The translations under genes were made by a program, and so were the position numbers. The notes under the pieces are model-generated. The model was not told where the DNA came from. It saw only the letters and a program-made list of their open reading frames with translations, and did no database searches. From assembly GCF_900176165.1 (NCBI RefSeq), contig NZ_FWWU01000008.1:186001-250000 (forward strand): DNA of 64,000 bases. The letters are read 5' to 3'. The DNA is from Deinococcus hopiensis KR-140 (GTDB taxonomy: Bacteria; Deinococcota; Deinococci; Deinococcales; Deinococcaceae). Of this stretch, positions 27,171 to 34,202 are shown piece by piece (position 1 is the stretch's first letter; the number at the start of each line of letters is the position of its first letter).

Positions 27171-27377
27171 TTACTGCTGCTGGCAAAGAGCACCAGGGGA
27201 GCAGCCCCCACCCCCTGGGCCCCAACTGCCGCCGCCACTGCCCCCTCCGCCCCCACACATATTCCCACAATCACAGGCGTAATTGTTTAAACCGCAACTA
27301 CCGGCGTACGAAATGGATGTCCAACCAATGAAACAGAAGGCGACCAACATAACCGCAACCCTTCTAATGGTATTCAT
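27171..27377 (-). CDS. Small secreted Cys/Gly-rich peptide 1
   Basis: 68 aa. ATG 27377 with a GGGGGA stretch 5 nt upstream; the open frame continues upstream but the signal peptide begins here (MNTIRRVAVMLVAFCFIGW, cleavage near SYA-G). The mature peptide has six Cys: GSCGLNNYACDCGNMC, a glycine run, then GCSPGALCQQQ at the very end. The ending matches the two neighbouring peptides (GCPKGAVCHQQ, GCPKGAICHQQ). Probably exported and disulfide bonded. Could be a signalling peptide, bacteriocin-like or a structural peptide. No processing or immunity gene is recognisable beside it. Confidence 0.75.
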   Translation of the reverse strand: MNTIRRVAVMLVAFCFIGWTSISYAGSCGLNNYACDCGNMCGGGGGSGGGSWGPGGGGCSPGALCQQQ

Positions 27378-27429
27378 ATCCAATCCCCCATATGAGACAA
27401 TGGAATAAGGAATTCCTGGCAATATCTTT

Positions 27430-27455
27430 GCGTAGCAGGGAGATCTCCTCTACGC
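27430..27455 (-). terminator. Hairpin between peptides 1 and 2
   Basis: GCGTAG and CTACGC arms around GGAGATCTCC. No T-run; possible attenuator after peptide 2. Confidence 0.4.
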
Positions 27456-27492
27456 CGAGGTATATCAAGGAATTACCCTTAGGAACACATTA

Positions 27493-27657
27493 TTACTGCT
27501 GATGGCAAACAGCTCCCTTAGGACAGCCACCACCTGAAGATGGCGGGATAGAGCAAAAGCCATCATCACACCCAGGGAAAGGCCAAGGCGTTGCAGAAGC
27601 ACCCAAGCTCACGACAACAAAAGCCAGAGCAAGAAACCTACAGATAATTTTCCCCAT
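27493..27657 (-). CDS. Small secreted Cys peptide 2
   Basis: 54 aa. ATG 27657 is 6 nt after TATCAT, with TTCAAA at an 18-nt spacing as a possible -35; the TTG further upstream is less likely. Signal peptide MGKIICRFLALAFVVVSLG, cleavage near ASA. Mature part PWPFPGCDDGFCSIPPSSGG and then GCPKGAVCHQQ: four Cys, short Pro/Gly linker, same C-terminal motif as peptides 1 and 3. AT-richer DNA than the flanks. Function unknown. Confidence 0.75.
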   Translation of the reverse strand: MGKIICRFLALAFVVVSLGASATPWPFPGCDDGFCSIPPSSGGGCPKGAVCHQQ

Positions 27658-27793
27658 CGACAGATGATAATACAATACAAGCTTATATTTGAAGAGGATT
27701 TGAGAAATATCCTATCTCCTGTAGATATAGCAACAAATACCAAGGTTCTATGACGACCAGTAATATTTTGGAATAAGGGGTGATAATTAACAA

Positions 27794-27838
27794 AGTAGCT
27801 CCTAAACACGACAGGTCAAGGAGCTACTCTAAAGGGTT
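27794..27838 (-). terminator. Terminator of small peptide 3
   Basis: AGTAGCTCCT and AGGAGCTACT arms (perfect 10 bp), then TTGTTAATT on the minus strand. Confidence 0.75.
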
Positions 27839-27843
27839 GTTCG

Positions 27844-28026
27844 TTACTGTTGGTGACAGATGGCGCCTTTGGGGCAACCCGAGCCACCTGGCTGACCCCC
27901 GCCAGCGTTGCAGAATATAGAGATTGGGCTACTACCACAATCATTAGCATAGGCCATTCCAGAAACAGCAGTCATGGTTGTGGCAACGAATGCAAGAGCA
28001 ACGGCCCTACGTATGAATTTTTTCAT
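27844..28026 (-). CDS. Small secreted Cys peptide 3
   Basis: 60 aa. ATG 28026 placed by a near-consensus leaderless promoter: TTGATG, 17 nt, TATAGT, 6 nt, ATG. Signal peptide MKKFIRRAVALAFVATTMTA with cleavage near AYA-N. Mature part NDCGSSPISIFCNAGGG, then QPGGSGCPKGAICHQQ: four Cys, glycine linker, and the shared C-terminal motif C-P-K-G-A-x-C-H-Q-Q. Each of the three peptide genes is followed by its own hairpin, so they are separate transcripts of one family. Confidence 0.8.
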   Translation of the reverse strand: MKKFIRRAVALAFVATTMTAVSGMAYANDCGSSPISIFCNAGGGQPGGSGCPKGAICHQQ

Positions 28027-28032
28027 AGAAGG

Positions 28033-28061
28033 ACTATAGATCTCGGGGACTCTGCCATCAA
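28033..28061 (-). promoter_or_regulatory. Near-consensus promoter of peptide 3
   Basis: TTGATG (minus strand, 28061-28056), spacer 17, TATAGT (28038-28033), then 6 nt to the ATG. Best sigma-70-type promoter seen in the window. Confidence 0.75.
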
Positions 28062-28089
28062 GCAGATGTGAGCGACATTCCGCCACCAT

Positions 28090-28487
28090 TTGTGGTAGGC
28101 GAAGAGCAGAAGTTGTCTGATACCTACCGCTTCTTCACCACCGCCCGGTACAGCGTCTCCAGTCCAGCAACATCGCACGCCTTGAACGCTGGTGCGAACG
28201 GTCGCCCCAGATGGACAGCAGTGACACGGCGTACTGGTCAAACGCCACGGCGAAGATCAGCACCACCGGCGCGTCGGCACTCTTGCCATTGACTAGCGGC
28301 ACACCGTCGCGCACGGCTGCCCGGTCAATCTGCCCGCCTCACGTCTGATCGGTCTACCCGACGGCTATCAGCCCTTGCGCGGAACCGTGGTGCTGGTGCC
28401 CCCGCCCGAGGGCCAGGCCATAGTCAATGATCCGAATTCTTTCCTTGGGGCGCGTCAACATCCGCACAACTTTAACGATTTTCAAAT
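28090..28487. other. Gene scraps beside a repeat
   Basis: On the minus strand 28124-28310 reads the end of a protein (VPLVNGKSADAPVVLIFAV, then after a one-base shift ACDVAGLETLYRAVVKKR and stop). The same ending (GLEALYQAAVKKN) recurs at about 48172-48215. On the plus strand LIGLPDGYQPLRGTVVLVPP is another short coherent piece. From about 28415 to 28487 lies a repeat whose second copy, near 29354 and 30446-30490, is split by an IS630-type element. Confidence 0.4.
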
Positions 28488-28530
28488 GCCCCCTCCCCGC
28501 CACCGGCTGAAGCCAGGGCAGGGAGGGGGC
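28488..28530. repeat. REP-like GC-rich hairpin
   Basis: GCCCCCTCCC and GGGAGGGGGC arms around a GCTGAAGCC loop. Related hairpins occur at 30486, 46511, 46860 and (one arm only) 48218; all share a GAAGC-type loop or the CCCCTCCC arm. Confidence 0.6.
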
Positions 28531-28638
28531 AAGAGTTTGAGGTCAGCGGATGCCGAACACCGTCATACACGCGCTTGCCACTGTGCCCGAACGGCTTGGG
28601 TCCTTTGGTCGGTCCTGCATCTCCAGCACAAACGCATA

Positions 28639-29010
28639 CTACGGTAGTGCGTCGTAGCTGTACTGCCGGCTGAGCCACTGCCCGTCCTGCCAGGGGAACG
28701 GTGTTTGAAAGTCCGTGCCGTAAAAGTCGAGGAGCGAGCGCTCCCCCTTGGCATCGCTCGATGCTCGGAAAGCGTAGGTGGTGATGAACTTGAACTTCGA
28801 GTTCGCCTTCTTCGGGTAGGCAATGGCAGCATTCGCGGCAGCGCGAGCCTTGCAGAACTCACTCTGCTCTACGGTCCAGTTCCGCTTGACGGCCAGGGCG
28901 TTCACGAGGGTGGCCGGCGTGTGGGCATTGGCGACGGGGATGGACACCTGGGCCGTGGCGGAGGCCAGCAGAAGGGGCAGGAGGGCGGTCAGGGCGTGTC
29001 GGGCAGGCAT
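28639..29010 (-). CDS. Small secreted protein of unknown family
   Basis: 123 aa. ATG 29010 is 6 nt after TAGCCT (leaderless). Signal peptide MPARHALTALLPLLLASATA, then QVSIPVANAHTPATL. The mature part has one Cys and aromatic C-terminal strands (FKFITTYAFRASSDAKGE, DFYGTDFQTPFPWQDGQW). No family recognised. Lies between a REP-like hairpin and a terminator. Confidence 0.7.
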   Translation of the reverse strand: MPARHALTALLPLLLASATAQVSIPVANAHTPATLVNALAVKRNWTVEQSEFCKARAAANAAIAYPKKANSKFKFITTYAFRASSDAKGERSLLDFYGTDFQTPFPWQDGQWLSRQYSYDALP

Positions 29011-29066
29011 GGCCTCAGGCTACGTGAGGGGGAGGGAGCGTGCTGCTGGATTCTCGCCTCCACAAC

Positions 29067-29108
29067 AAAAAAGCCCCCACCGTCCATGCCGAAGCACAGG
29101 AGTGGGGG
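29067..29108 (-). terminator. Terminator of the 29126-29338 gene
   Basis: CCCCCAC and GTGGGGG arms with a long loop; the minus strand continues GCTTTTTTG. Confidence 0.8.
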
Positions 29109-29125
29109 TGAAGGCACACGACAAG

Positions 29126-29338
29126 CTATAAAAGCTCCTCTTCCCCCAGTAAAGCGCGCACCTCAGCCCCTCGTTGCTTGCCCTGCTCCGTGATCTGGTA
29201 CGCCCTTAACATACTCGTGCTCAGGGTCGTCAAGCCATCCGTGACCAGGTACCGGGCTTCACCCCTTGCACTGTTGTGGTTCACATCCTCGGGCAAGAGG
29301 GTCAGCCAGTCTCTCAGGCGAACGGGTTCATCCGGCAT
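29126..29338 (-). CDS. Small hypothetical protein
   Basis: 70 aa from ATG 29338. Ends YQITEQGKQRGAEVRALLGE, like the last helices of a winged-helix regulator, but too short to be complete. It could be a truncated regulator, since the IS630-type element lies immediately upstream. A strong terminator follows. Confidence 0.5.
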   Translation of the reverse strand: MPDEPVRLRDWLTLLPEDVNHNSARGEARYLVTDGLTTLSTSMLRAYQITEQGKQRGAEVRALLGEEELL

Positions 29339-29395
29339 GACGACAATCAGATGGTCAATGATCCGAAGTCTTCCCTTATTGATCTCGGCTGAAGT

Positions 29396-29927
29396 TTAGG
29401 ACGGAAGGTAGCTGTGGAGGAGGCGAGCGGGGAGTCGGACATACCGGACGCGCGCCCATCCGACCTTGAGGCGCGCCTTCAATTCCTTCAATGTCTGTGC
29501 ACAGAAGTTCCCCAGGACGTTCCGCTTGATGTAGGCCCACACCAGTTCAATGGGATTGAGTTCCGGAGCGTACGGCGGGAGATATTGCAGAGACAGCCGT
29601 GCTTCACCTGTTGCGAAGGCCGTGACGGCCTTCGATTTGTGGATGCCGGCGTTGTCGAGGACGACCACGACCTCTCCTGGGACATGCGTCAACACGTGCT
29701 GCAGGAAGCGAATCACGTCCGGACTCTTGAACGCGCCGTGTTGCGTGTGTTGCAGGAACTGGCCGGCAGTGGTGAGTGCACCGATAGTCGACACCTTGTC
29801 CCAGCTGGCTTTGCCATACACCACGGGCGTGTGGCCGCGCAGCGCCCAGGTGTGCTTCACCGTGCCTTTCAGGCTGAACCCCACCTCATCCAGGAAGACC
29901 AGGGTCGCTCCCGCCGTTACTTTTTTT
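29396..29927 (-). CDS. IS630 transposase, second frame (DDE domain)
   Basis: Catalytic half: LVFLDEVGFSLKGTVKHTWA (first D), VVVVLDNAGIHKSKAV (second D), LPPYAPELNPIELVWAYIK (E). It continues from the first frame at an A7 run (29921-29927). Slippage removing one A, or a +1 shift, would fuse the two. Ends RLPARLLHSYLPS 17 nt inside the left end of the element. Confidence 0.85.
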
Positions 29928-30404
29928 GATCTCGGGCAGGACGGTCTGAATCCAGGTGGCCACCGCTTCGGGATTCTGTTCCAGCGCGCGTTGATCGGGC
30001 TTCTGGCGGGAGAAGCCCAACTGGTGCAGGATTCTCCGCACGTGGTCGCGATGATGCCAGATGTCGAAGTGACGACCGATGACCTCCCGGACGCGCGGGG
30101 TCGTCCAGCTCGCGTCGGGGAAGCCATGCACCTGTGCGCCTTCGTTGAGCAGTCGCTTCAGGGTCTCTCGCTGCTCTCCGGAGAGTGCTGGCACTCTCCC
30201 CGTGGTGATGGTGGCCTGCAGTGCACCTGGACCCTGGTGCCGCAGGAGGTGCCTCCAGGTGCGCAGAGTACTCATGGAGACACCCAGAAGCTCCGCGAGT
30301 TCCTTGCTGCTGTATTGCCCAGTTTCGAGCAGCTTGAGGAAGTGCAGTCGACGTTCTTCAAGTTGAGCTCGCGTCAGGCGCGAGGGCAGCCAACGGTCCG
30401 TCAT
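29886..30404 (-). CDS. IS630 transposase, first frame (DNA-binding)
   Basis: 172 aa. Starts MTDRWLPSRLTRAQLEERR with helix-turn-helix YSSKELAELLGVSMSTLRTW and a second HTH (TTPRVREVIGRHFDIWHHRD, RRILHQLGFSRQKP). Coherence ends at LPEIKK, where the A7 run lies. The remaining residues to the stop are out-of-frame text. Confidence 0.85.
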   Translation of the reverse strand: MTDRWLPSRLTRAQLEERRLHFLKLLETGQYSSKELAELLGVSMSTLRTWRHLLRHQGPGALQATITTGRVPALSGEQRETLKRLLNEGAQVHGFPDASWTTPRVREVIGRHFDIWHHRDHVRRILHQLGFSRQKPDQRALEQNPEAVATWIQTVLPEIKKSNGGSDPGLPG

Positions 30405-30464
30405 TCACCCATTCTAACGTCCGCAACTTCAGCCGGGATCAATAGGGTACAGTGCCATCCGCAT

Positions 30465-30530
30465 AACTTTAACGATTTTCGAATGTCCCCTCCCACAACT
30501 GGTCGAAGTCAGCGCAGGAAGGGGAAGGGG
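30465..30530. repeat. Second copy of the CCGCA-AACTTTAACG repeat
   Basis: CCGCATAACTTTAACGATTT followed by TCGAATGTCCCCTCCC matches 28462-28498. The left half of this copy lies at 29354-29376, on the other side of the IS630 element. The hairpin part (CCCCTCCC / GGAAGGGG) is decayed. Confidence 0.7.
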
Positions 30531-30550
30531 CGAGATGGTGGGGAGGCCGC

Positions 30551-31702
30551 CTAAGTCCAAGTTTGCTTCGGCGTGGGATACAGCAGGCGTCCCATGCTCC
30601 GCAACTTCCGGTGCCTTATCCACGCCGTCTGGACAAACCGGTGAGGCAACCGCCGCACACTCGACCACACCCGCGCTTCCTCCGGCGTGAACGTGATTGG
30701 CCTTGGATCCGCCTGCACATACACCAGCGTCTCCCTCTTCCCCTGCGCCAATCGCGTCCGGATGGTCTCACAGCCCGTCAACACCACCGTCTGCCAGCCT
30801 GCCGACGTGTGCAGGTGGGTGATCGCAGGCACAGCATCCTCCGGTTTCGGTGTCTTGTCCTGCTCCTGCAAAGTCAAGGTGAGCGCTGCTGTATCCGCCA
30901 GTTGAAACCCCTGACGCTCACGCGCTGCGTACGCCAGCGCCCCATCGAGTTTGGGAGCCGTCGCGTAGAGCGTCACTGGGCCATCTGCCGTGCGTACCTG
31001 ATGTACCCGCTGCCCCCCTGGCGAACTTACCTGCGTGTCCTCCTCAATCCAACCGAACAGATCGCATAGGTGTCCGCGGTCGCTACGAATGGCCCACTCC
31101 GCTCCGTCCATGAGGCCTGGGAGAAAAACCGTAGGGTAAGGAAAGCCTGTGAGGTTCCACGTGGCCAACCGTTCATATGCCTCTTCCACGTGCGGACGCA
31201 TGCAGGCCATCATGACCGTCAGATCAAACCCTTCCCCCGTTCGCGTTATTTGGTCTGAGGTGAACTTCAACCAGGGCTGATCCGCCTGATACACAACGGT
31301 GCGGCTCAGGCCGAGGCGGTGACGATGCGCGACACGGTGGCGACCGTCAATCAAAGGGGAAATCGCTGCGGGGCGGACCCGGTGGAAATCAGCGATCAGG
31401 GCAGCAACGTGCAGATCTTCTGGCAGAGGCTTCTTGCGGGACTGCAGTGCCTGACCAGGGAGCAGGGAGGCTGTGGGTTCGACGCGGTAACGGTCCCAGT
31501 GGCCTTCAAGGGCATCGAGGGAAGCGTACATGAGCGCGAGGGTGGCATGATGACCGCCCCGGAGGGTAGGCAGAGCGTTTGGGCTGAAGCTGGCCCCGAA
31601 GACGCCGCTGAACTGCCAGTTGCGTAAGGTCGGTTCCCCGCCTGGCATGAGGAACGACACGAGAGGCAGTGTGTCGGAAGGAGAGAAGGACAGCATCTTC
31701 AT
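30551..31702 (-). CDS. Unknown conserved protein, paralogue A
   Basis: 383 aa from ATG 31702. Clear paralogue of the gene at 47041-48180; shared stretches include NATLALMYASLxALxxxWD, EDLHVxALxA, VYQADQPWL, AWAIRxDRGxLCxxFGWIxE, RVHQVxTxDGPVTLYATAP, TVVLTGCETxxTR and the C-terminal LRxMGRLLYPxP. No signal peptide, membrane segment or known nucleotide-binding motif. Conserved His/Asp (SPLIDGRHRVAHRHRLGL) could be a metal or catalytic site, but that is speculation. Both copies lie within 2.5 kb of signalling genes. Confidence 0.75.
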   Translation of the reverse strand: MKMLSFSPSDTLPLVSFLMPGGEPTLRNWQFSGVFGASFSPNALPTLRGGHHATLALMYASLDALEGHWDRYRVEPTASLLPGQALQSRKKPLPEDLHVAALIADFHRVRPAAISPLIDGRHRVAHRHRLGLSRTVVYQADQPWLKFTSDQITRTGEGFDLTVMMACMRPHVEEAYERLATWNLTGFPYPTVFLPGLMDGAEWAIRSDRGHLCDLFGWIEEDTQVSSPGGQRVHQVRTADGPVTLYATAPKLDGALAYAARERQGFQLADTAALTLTLQEQDKTPKPEDAVPAITHLHTSAGWQTVVLTGCETIRTRLAQGKRETLVYVQADPRPITFTPEEARVWSSVRRLPHRFVQTAWIRHRKLRSMGRLLYPTPKQTWT

Positions 31703-31891
31703 TCCAAGTTAATCTTTTGGACTGAACGCATTGTCACCGGACTTCCCGAAATGCCGAAACACAACGGCTCCCCGCTCTTCCGTGATATCAGCAAAGAGAG
31801 CCAAAAAAGTAGAGCGAAGTGCCGATGCACCTCACTCTGGGCTACAGGTGAGTGTAGCTCACTGCACAATCTAACACATCAAGCCAGTTTT

Positions 31892-32287
31892 TTAGGCACC
31901 CAACTGTTGCTGCCCTTGCAACACCGTAAGGAAGCCCTGTAGATCCTTCTGAGTGACTGGGGCAGAAAGATGCAGCTGTCCTCGGGTGTTCTGCATGCTC
32001 ATTCCATACGGTATGACCGCGCCGATCAGGAGGTGGGGGAAGTTCTGTAGGAGCAGGTCCAACAGTCCTTCACCCACTCCTTTGGATAAGCCGAGGTGGA
32101 CCAATACCAGGTCAGGTTGAGGGGACTTCCACCCACAGCCGTCGTGCTTCAGGAGGTTTAGGGCTTCCATTGGGGTCGCAACGACGTTTAAGACGGCTGG
32201 AAAGTCAAGTGCCTCGAACATGAGGCATAAGTGGAGGACCTCGGTGGGCTGATCATGGATCAAGAGTATGTTGCTCATCTTACTCAT
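31892..32287 (-). CDS. Pseudo-receiver protein
   Basis: 131 aa. ATG 32287 (AGGA 3 nt upstream) or the ATG at 32278. The receiver pattern is recognisable: ILLIHDQPTEVL at the first strand, LNVVATPMEALNLLKHDG, then PDLVLVHLGLSKGVG where the phosphoacceptor Asp is replaced by His, and APVTQKDLQGFL near the conserved Lys region. The acidic pair is also reduced to a single Asp. It probably cannot be phosphorylated and may act as a protein-interaction module. A CTTAAT direct repeat lies 75 nt upstream. Confidence 0.65.
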   Translation of the reverse strand: MSKMSNILLIHDQPTEVLHLCLMFEALDFPAVLNVVATPMEALNLLKHDGCGWKSPQPDLVLVHLGLSKGVGEGLLDLLLQNFPHLLIGAVIPYGMSMQNTRGQLHLSAPVTQKDLQGFLTVLQGQQQLGA

Positions 32288-32361
32288 TAATCCTGCTGTG
32301 CAGACGTTGAAAAGAGCAGAGAAGAGCTATCCAGGCGAAGAAAAGTAAGTAGGAACCTCAT

Positions 32362-32378
32362 CTTAATACCAGCTTAAT
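32362..32378. promoter_or_regulatory. CTTAAT direct repeat, 11-nt period
   Basis: CTTAAT-ACCAG-CTTAAT, the geometry of an OmpR/PhoB-family binding site, upstream of the pseudo-receiver gene and similar to boxes at 18208, 26440 and 49922. Confidence 0.5.
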
Positions 32379-32505
32379 CTGGGAAAGCAAACTCTTTTGT
32401 CACTGCGTTTTCTAGTCGGTTACGCGGTAGAACCCCTGCCTCTTTCGTCCAGTTGACTGAACCACCACCGAAAAAGGGCAAAGCTTGGTGCGAATCGTCC
32501 GTGCC

Positions 32506-33063
32506 TCAGTTCTGCAACCGGGGCTTGATCCAGCTGATGTACGCCGCTTCCAGGCCGCGTACCAGCACACGCAGCGTCTGAGCCGTGAGGTAAGGCCGTA
32601 CGAGGGCGGGCAGGTACGGGCTGATGTACTGGCGCAGCAGCACGGCCAGCACCAGGATCACCAGCTCGCGGGCAGACGTGCCCTTGATCTGCGGGAGCAT
32701 CTGGCCGATGACCAACGAGATGATGTTGCGCACCTCGGGAGCGAGCGCCAAGGCTTCAGCCATGCTCAGCCGCCCGTCCGCACGCACATCGTTGATCGCC
32801 TTCCGGACCAGGGCGTCGATGTGAGGCAGCACGCCGTCCAGCAGTGCCGAGAGCTCGCCGTCGTCCATGGGCGTCTCGACAGATGGCGGAGGATTCAGAG
32901 ACGGCATTTGGAGGGGAGGTAGAGCGGAGGCAGTGCTCTCGGGCTTGACGGTGGGTGTGGGCGCCGACTGAGGACGCAGGGTGGGCGTCTCGGTCTTGGT
33001 GATGGTGACGCCCTGCTCGGCGCGCTGACGGAGGATCTCAGCGATGCGAGGATCTACGGGCAT
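32506..33063 (-). CDS. Phage-type structural or lysis-associated protein
   Basis: 185 aa. ATG 33063 overlaps the preceding stop by 10 nt. Pro/Thr-rich N-terminal third, then helices with hydrophobic stretches (SLVIGQMLPQIKG, ELVILVLAVLLRQYISPYLP). Shares layout and the phrase RLSMAEALALA with RLSFPEALSLA of the 55444-55803 gene, so the two phage segments carry related genes. Possibly membrane associated. Function unknown. Confidence 0.65.
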   Translation of the reverse strand: MPVDPRIAEILRQRAEQGVTITKTETPTLRPQSAPTPTVKPESTASALPPLQMPSLNPPPSVETPMDDGELSALLDGVLPHIDALVRKAINDVRADGRLSMAEALALAPEVRNIISLVIGQMLPQIKGTSARELVILVLAVLLRQYISPYLPALVRPYLTAQTLRVLVRGLEAAYISWIKPRLQN

Positions 33064-33383
33064 ACGGACCTCGGGAAAGGGCCTCCTAGCCCCCGCGTGG
33101 GGCAGGGGCCGGTGGTATTGCGGATTGGTGGCGAATGGGAGGGAATCAAGCAGGCCTTACTGAGGCAACCAGACCAGTGGCCACCGCGCATGCCGCACAA
33201 CCGGCAGGGAGGAGGGAAGTCCACGTCGTCTACCCCAAACCAGGCACGGACATGCACCTGTTCGTATCCGGGCAGCACTGGATCGTCCCACTGGGTCTCC
33301 CTCCCCGAGCGTGTTCCCCCCCGCGCCTGAGCAACCACCAGGAAGGCGAAGAGCAGGCCAGAGACGATCAGCAGCGGCAGCAC
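33054..33383 (-). CDS. Small membrane protein of phage cluster
   Basis: 109 aa from GTG 33383 (an upstream start is possible; the frame is open to 33614). Begins with a hydrophobic segment LPLLIVSGLLFAFLVV, then a periplasmic or cytoplasmic tail with CRLCGMRGGHWSGC, a possible metal-binding Cys/His cluster. Layout reminiscent of spanin-like proteins, but no family match. Overlaps the next gene start. Confidence 0.5.
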   Translation of the reverse strand: MLPLLIVSGLLFAFLVVAQARGGTRSGRETQWDDPVLPGYEQVHVRAWFGVDDVDFPPPCRLCGMRGGHWSGCLSKACLIPSHSPPIRNTTGPCPTRGLGGPFPRSVCP

Positions 33384-33429
33384 GGCTGCTTCCTGGAAAC
33401 GTACAGCGGCGCCAGCCGGGTCTTTTTCA

Positions 33430-33780
33430 TCAGGACCTCGGTTTCGAGAGCACCCGCAGCGTGGCCGTCGTGCAGCCGTAGAGGAGGGCAGAGTGATTGA
33501 CCTTGATGTCGGTTGCGTGACGGGCGGCGGGGCCGAGCAGGTCCGAGACTGTGGCGACGAAGATCTTCTTCCCACCCTTGCGGTCGCGCAGGATGACCTG
33601 CACGCGCGTGCCACACGGGAGAGACCGCTTGAGCTCCCAACGGACAGCGAAGTGGCCTGGAAGCCTCGTCTCGCATGCGCCCAGTGCGCTGGCGCGGGGC
33701 CGATAAAAGGTCACCGCGAGGCCTTGAAGGGCACTCGCGGTGGAGGAGAGCAGCAGCAGGGCGAGGAGCGCGGCCCTCAT
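33430..33780 (-). CDS. RlpA-like double-psi beta-barrel protein
   Basis: 116 aa. ATG 33780 overlaps the upstream stop (ATGA), so it is translationally coupled. Signal peptide MRAALLALLLLSSTASA. The mature part fits a minimal RlpA/DPBB domain: LAVTFYRPRASALGACE, LPCGTRVQVILRDRKGGKK, VSDLLGPAARHATDIKV. The family includes peptidoglycan lytic transglycosylases. It is much shorter than cellular RlpA and in a phage cluster, so a lysis or cell-wall role in phage release or entry is inferred. Confidence 0.75.
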   Translation of the reverse strand: MRAALLALLLLSSTASALQGLAVTFYRPRASALGACETRLPGHFAVRWELKRSLPCGTRVQVILRDRKGGKKIFVATVSDLLGPAARHATDIKVNHSALLYGCTTATLRVLSKPRS

Positions 33781-34202
33781 GTCGACTTCCGGGAGAGGGC
33801 GTACCGGTCCGACAACCACTTCGCGAGCCGCTCGCGGACGGTCCCGACCATCGCTCCCGCCACTGTCTGATTGAGGGACCTGGGGTGGACCGTACGCTCG
33901 AGCACGGCCAGGCGCTCAAGGCCCTGCGACAGCAGGAGCAGCAGGCCGTGCACGTACGCGACCCCACTCTCCAGATCCCGGGGCGTGACATGCGGCGTGA
34001 TGCGCGTCCCCGGCACGATGTACGTGCCTACCAGCTGCACGCGCTCGGCCATCCTCCCGGGAAGGGCTGCCAGTCCCGGCCAGGTTGCTCCGGGAGGCAG
34101 GGGGAAGTTGAGTTCATTGCCGACGATGGCGACCAGCCCTTCCATCACGGTGAAGGGCCGCTCCACGGAGGGGCCGTGCTGGGCACGAACGTACTGGCTC
34201 AT
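33777..34202 (-). CDS. Phage cluster hypothetical protein
   Basis: 141 aa, ATG 34202. Mostly helical with a hydrophobic patch (YVHGLLLLLSQGLERLAVLE) and an amphipathic end (VRERLAKWLSDRYALSRK). Couples to the RlpA-like gene by ATGA. No family recognised. Confidence 0.65.
   Translation of the reverse strand: MSQYVRAQHGPSVERPFTVMEGLVAIVGNELNFPLPPGATWPGLAALPGRMAERVQLVGTYIVPGTRITPHVTPRDLESGVAYVHGLLLLLSQGLERLAVLERTVHPRSLNQTVAGAMVGTVRERLAKWLSDRYALSRKST

Larger units (their letters stand above)
29379..30442 (-). mobile_element. IS630-family element
   Basis: About 1.06 kb with terminal inverted repeats TTGATCTCGGCTGAAGTT (left) and AACTTCAGCCGGGATCAA (right), flanked on both sides by TA (29377-29378 and 30443-30444), the usual target duplication of this family. 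It encodes a two-frame transposase. The flanks, rejoined at one TA, match the uninterrupted repeat at 28415-28490, so the empty site can be reconstructed. Confidence 0.85.

Noticed and set aside
31751..31942. 63-aa plus-strand frame
   Set aside because: No start signal; spans the intergenic space and the 3' end of the pseudo-receiver gene.
33368..33991. 207-aa minus-strand frame
   Set aside because: Overlaps two coupled genes (RlpA-like and its neighbour) in another frame, with Arg/Ser/Pro shadow composition.
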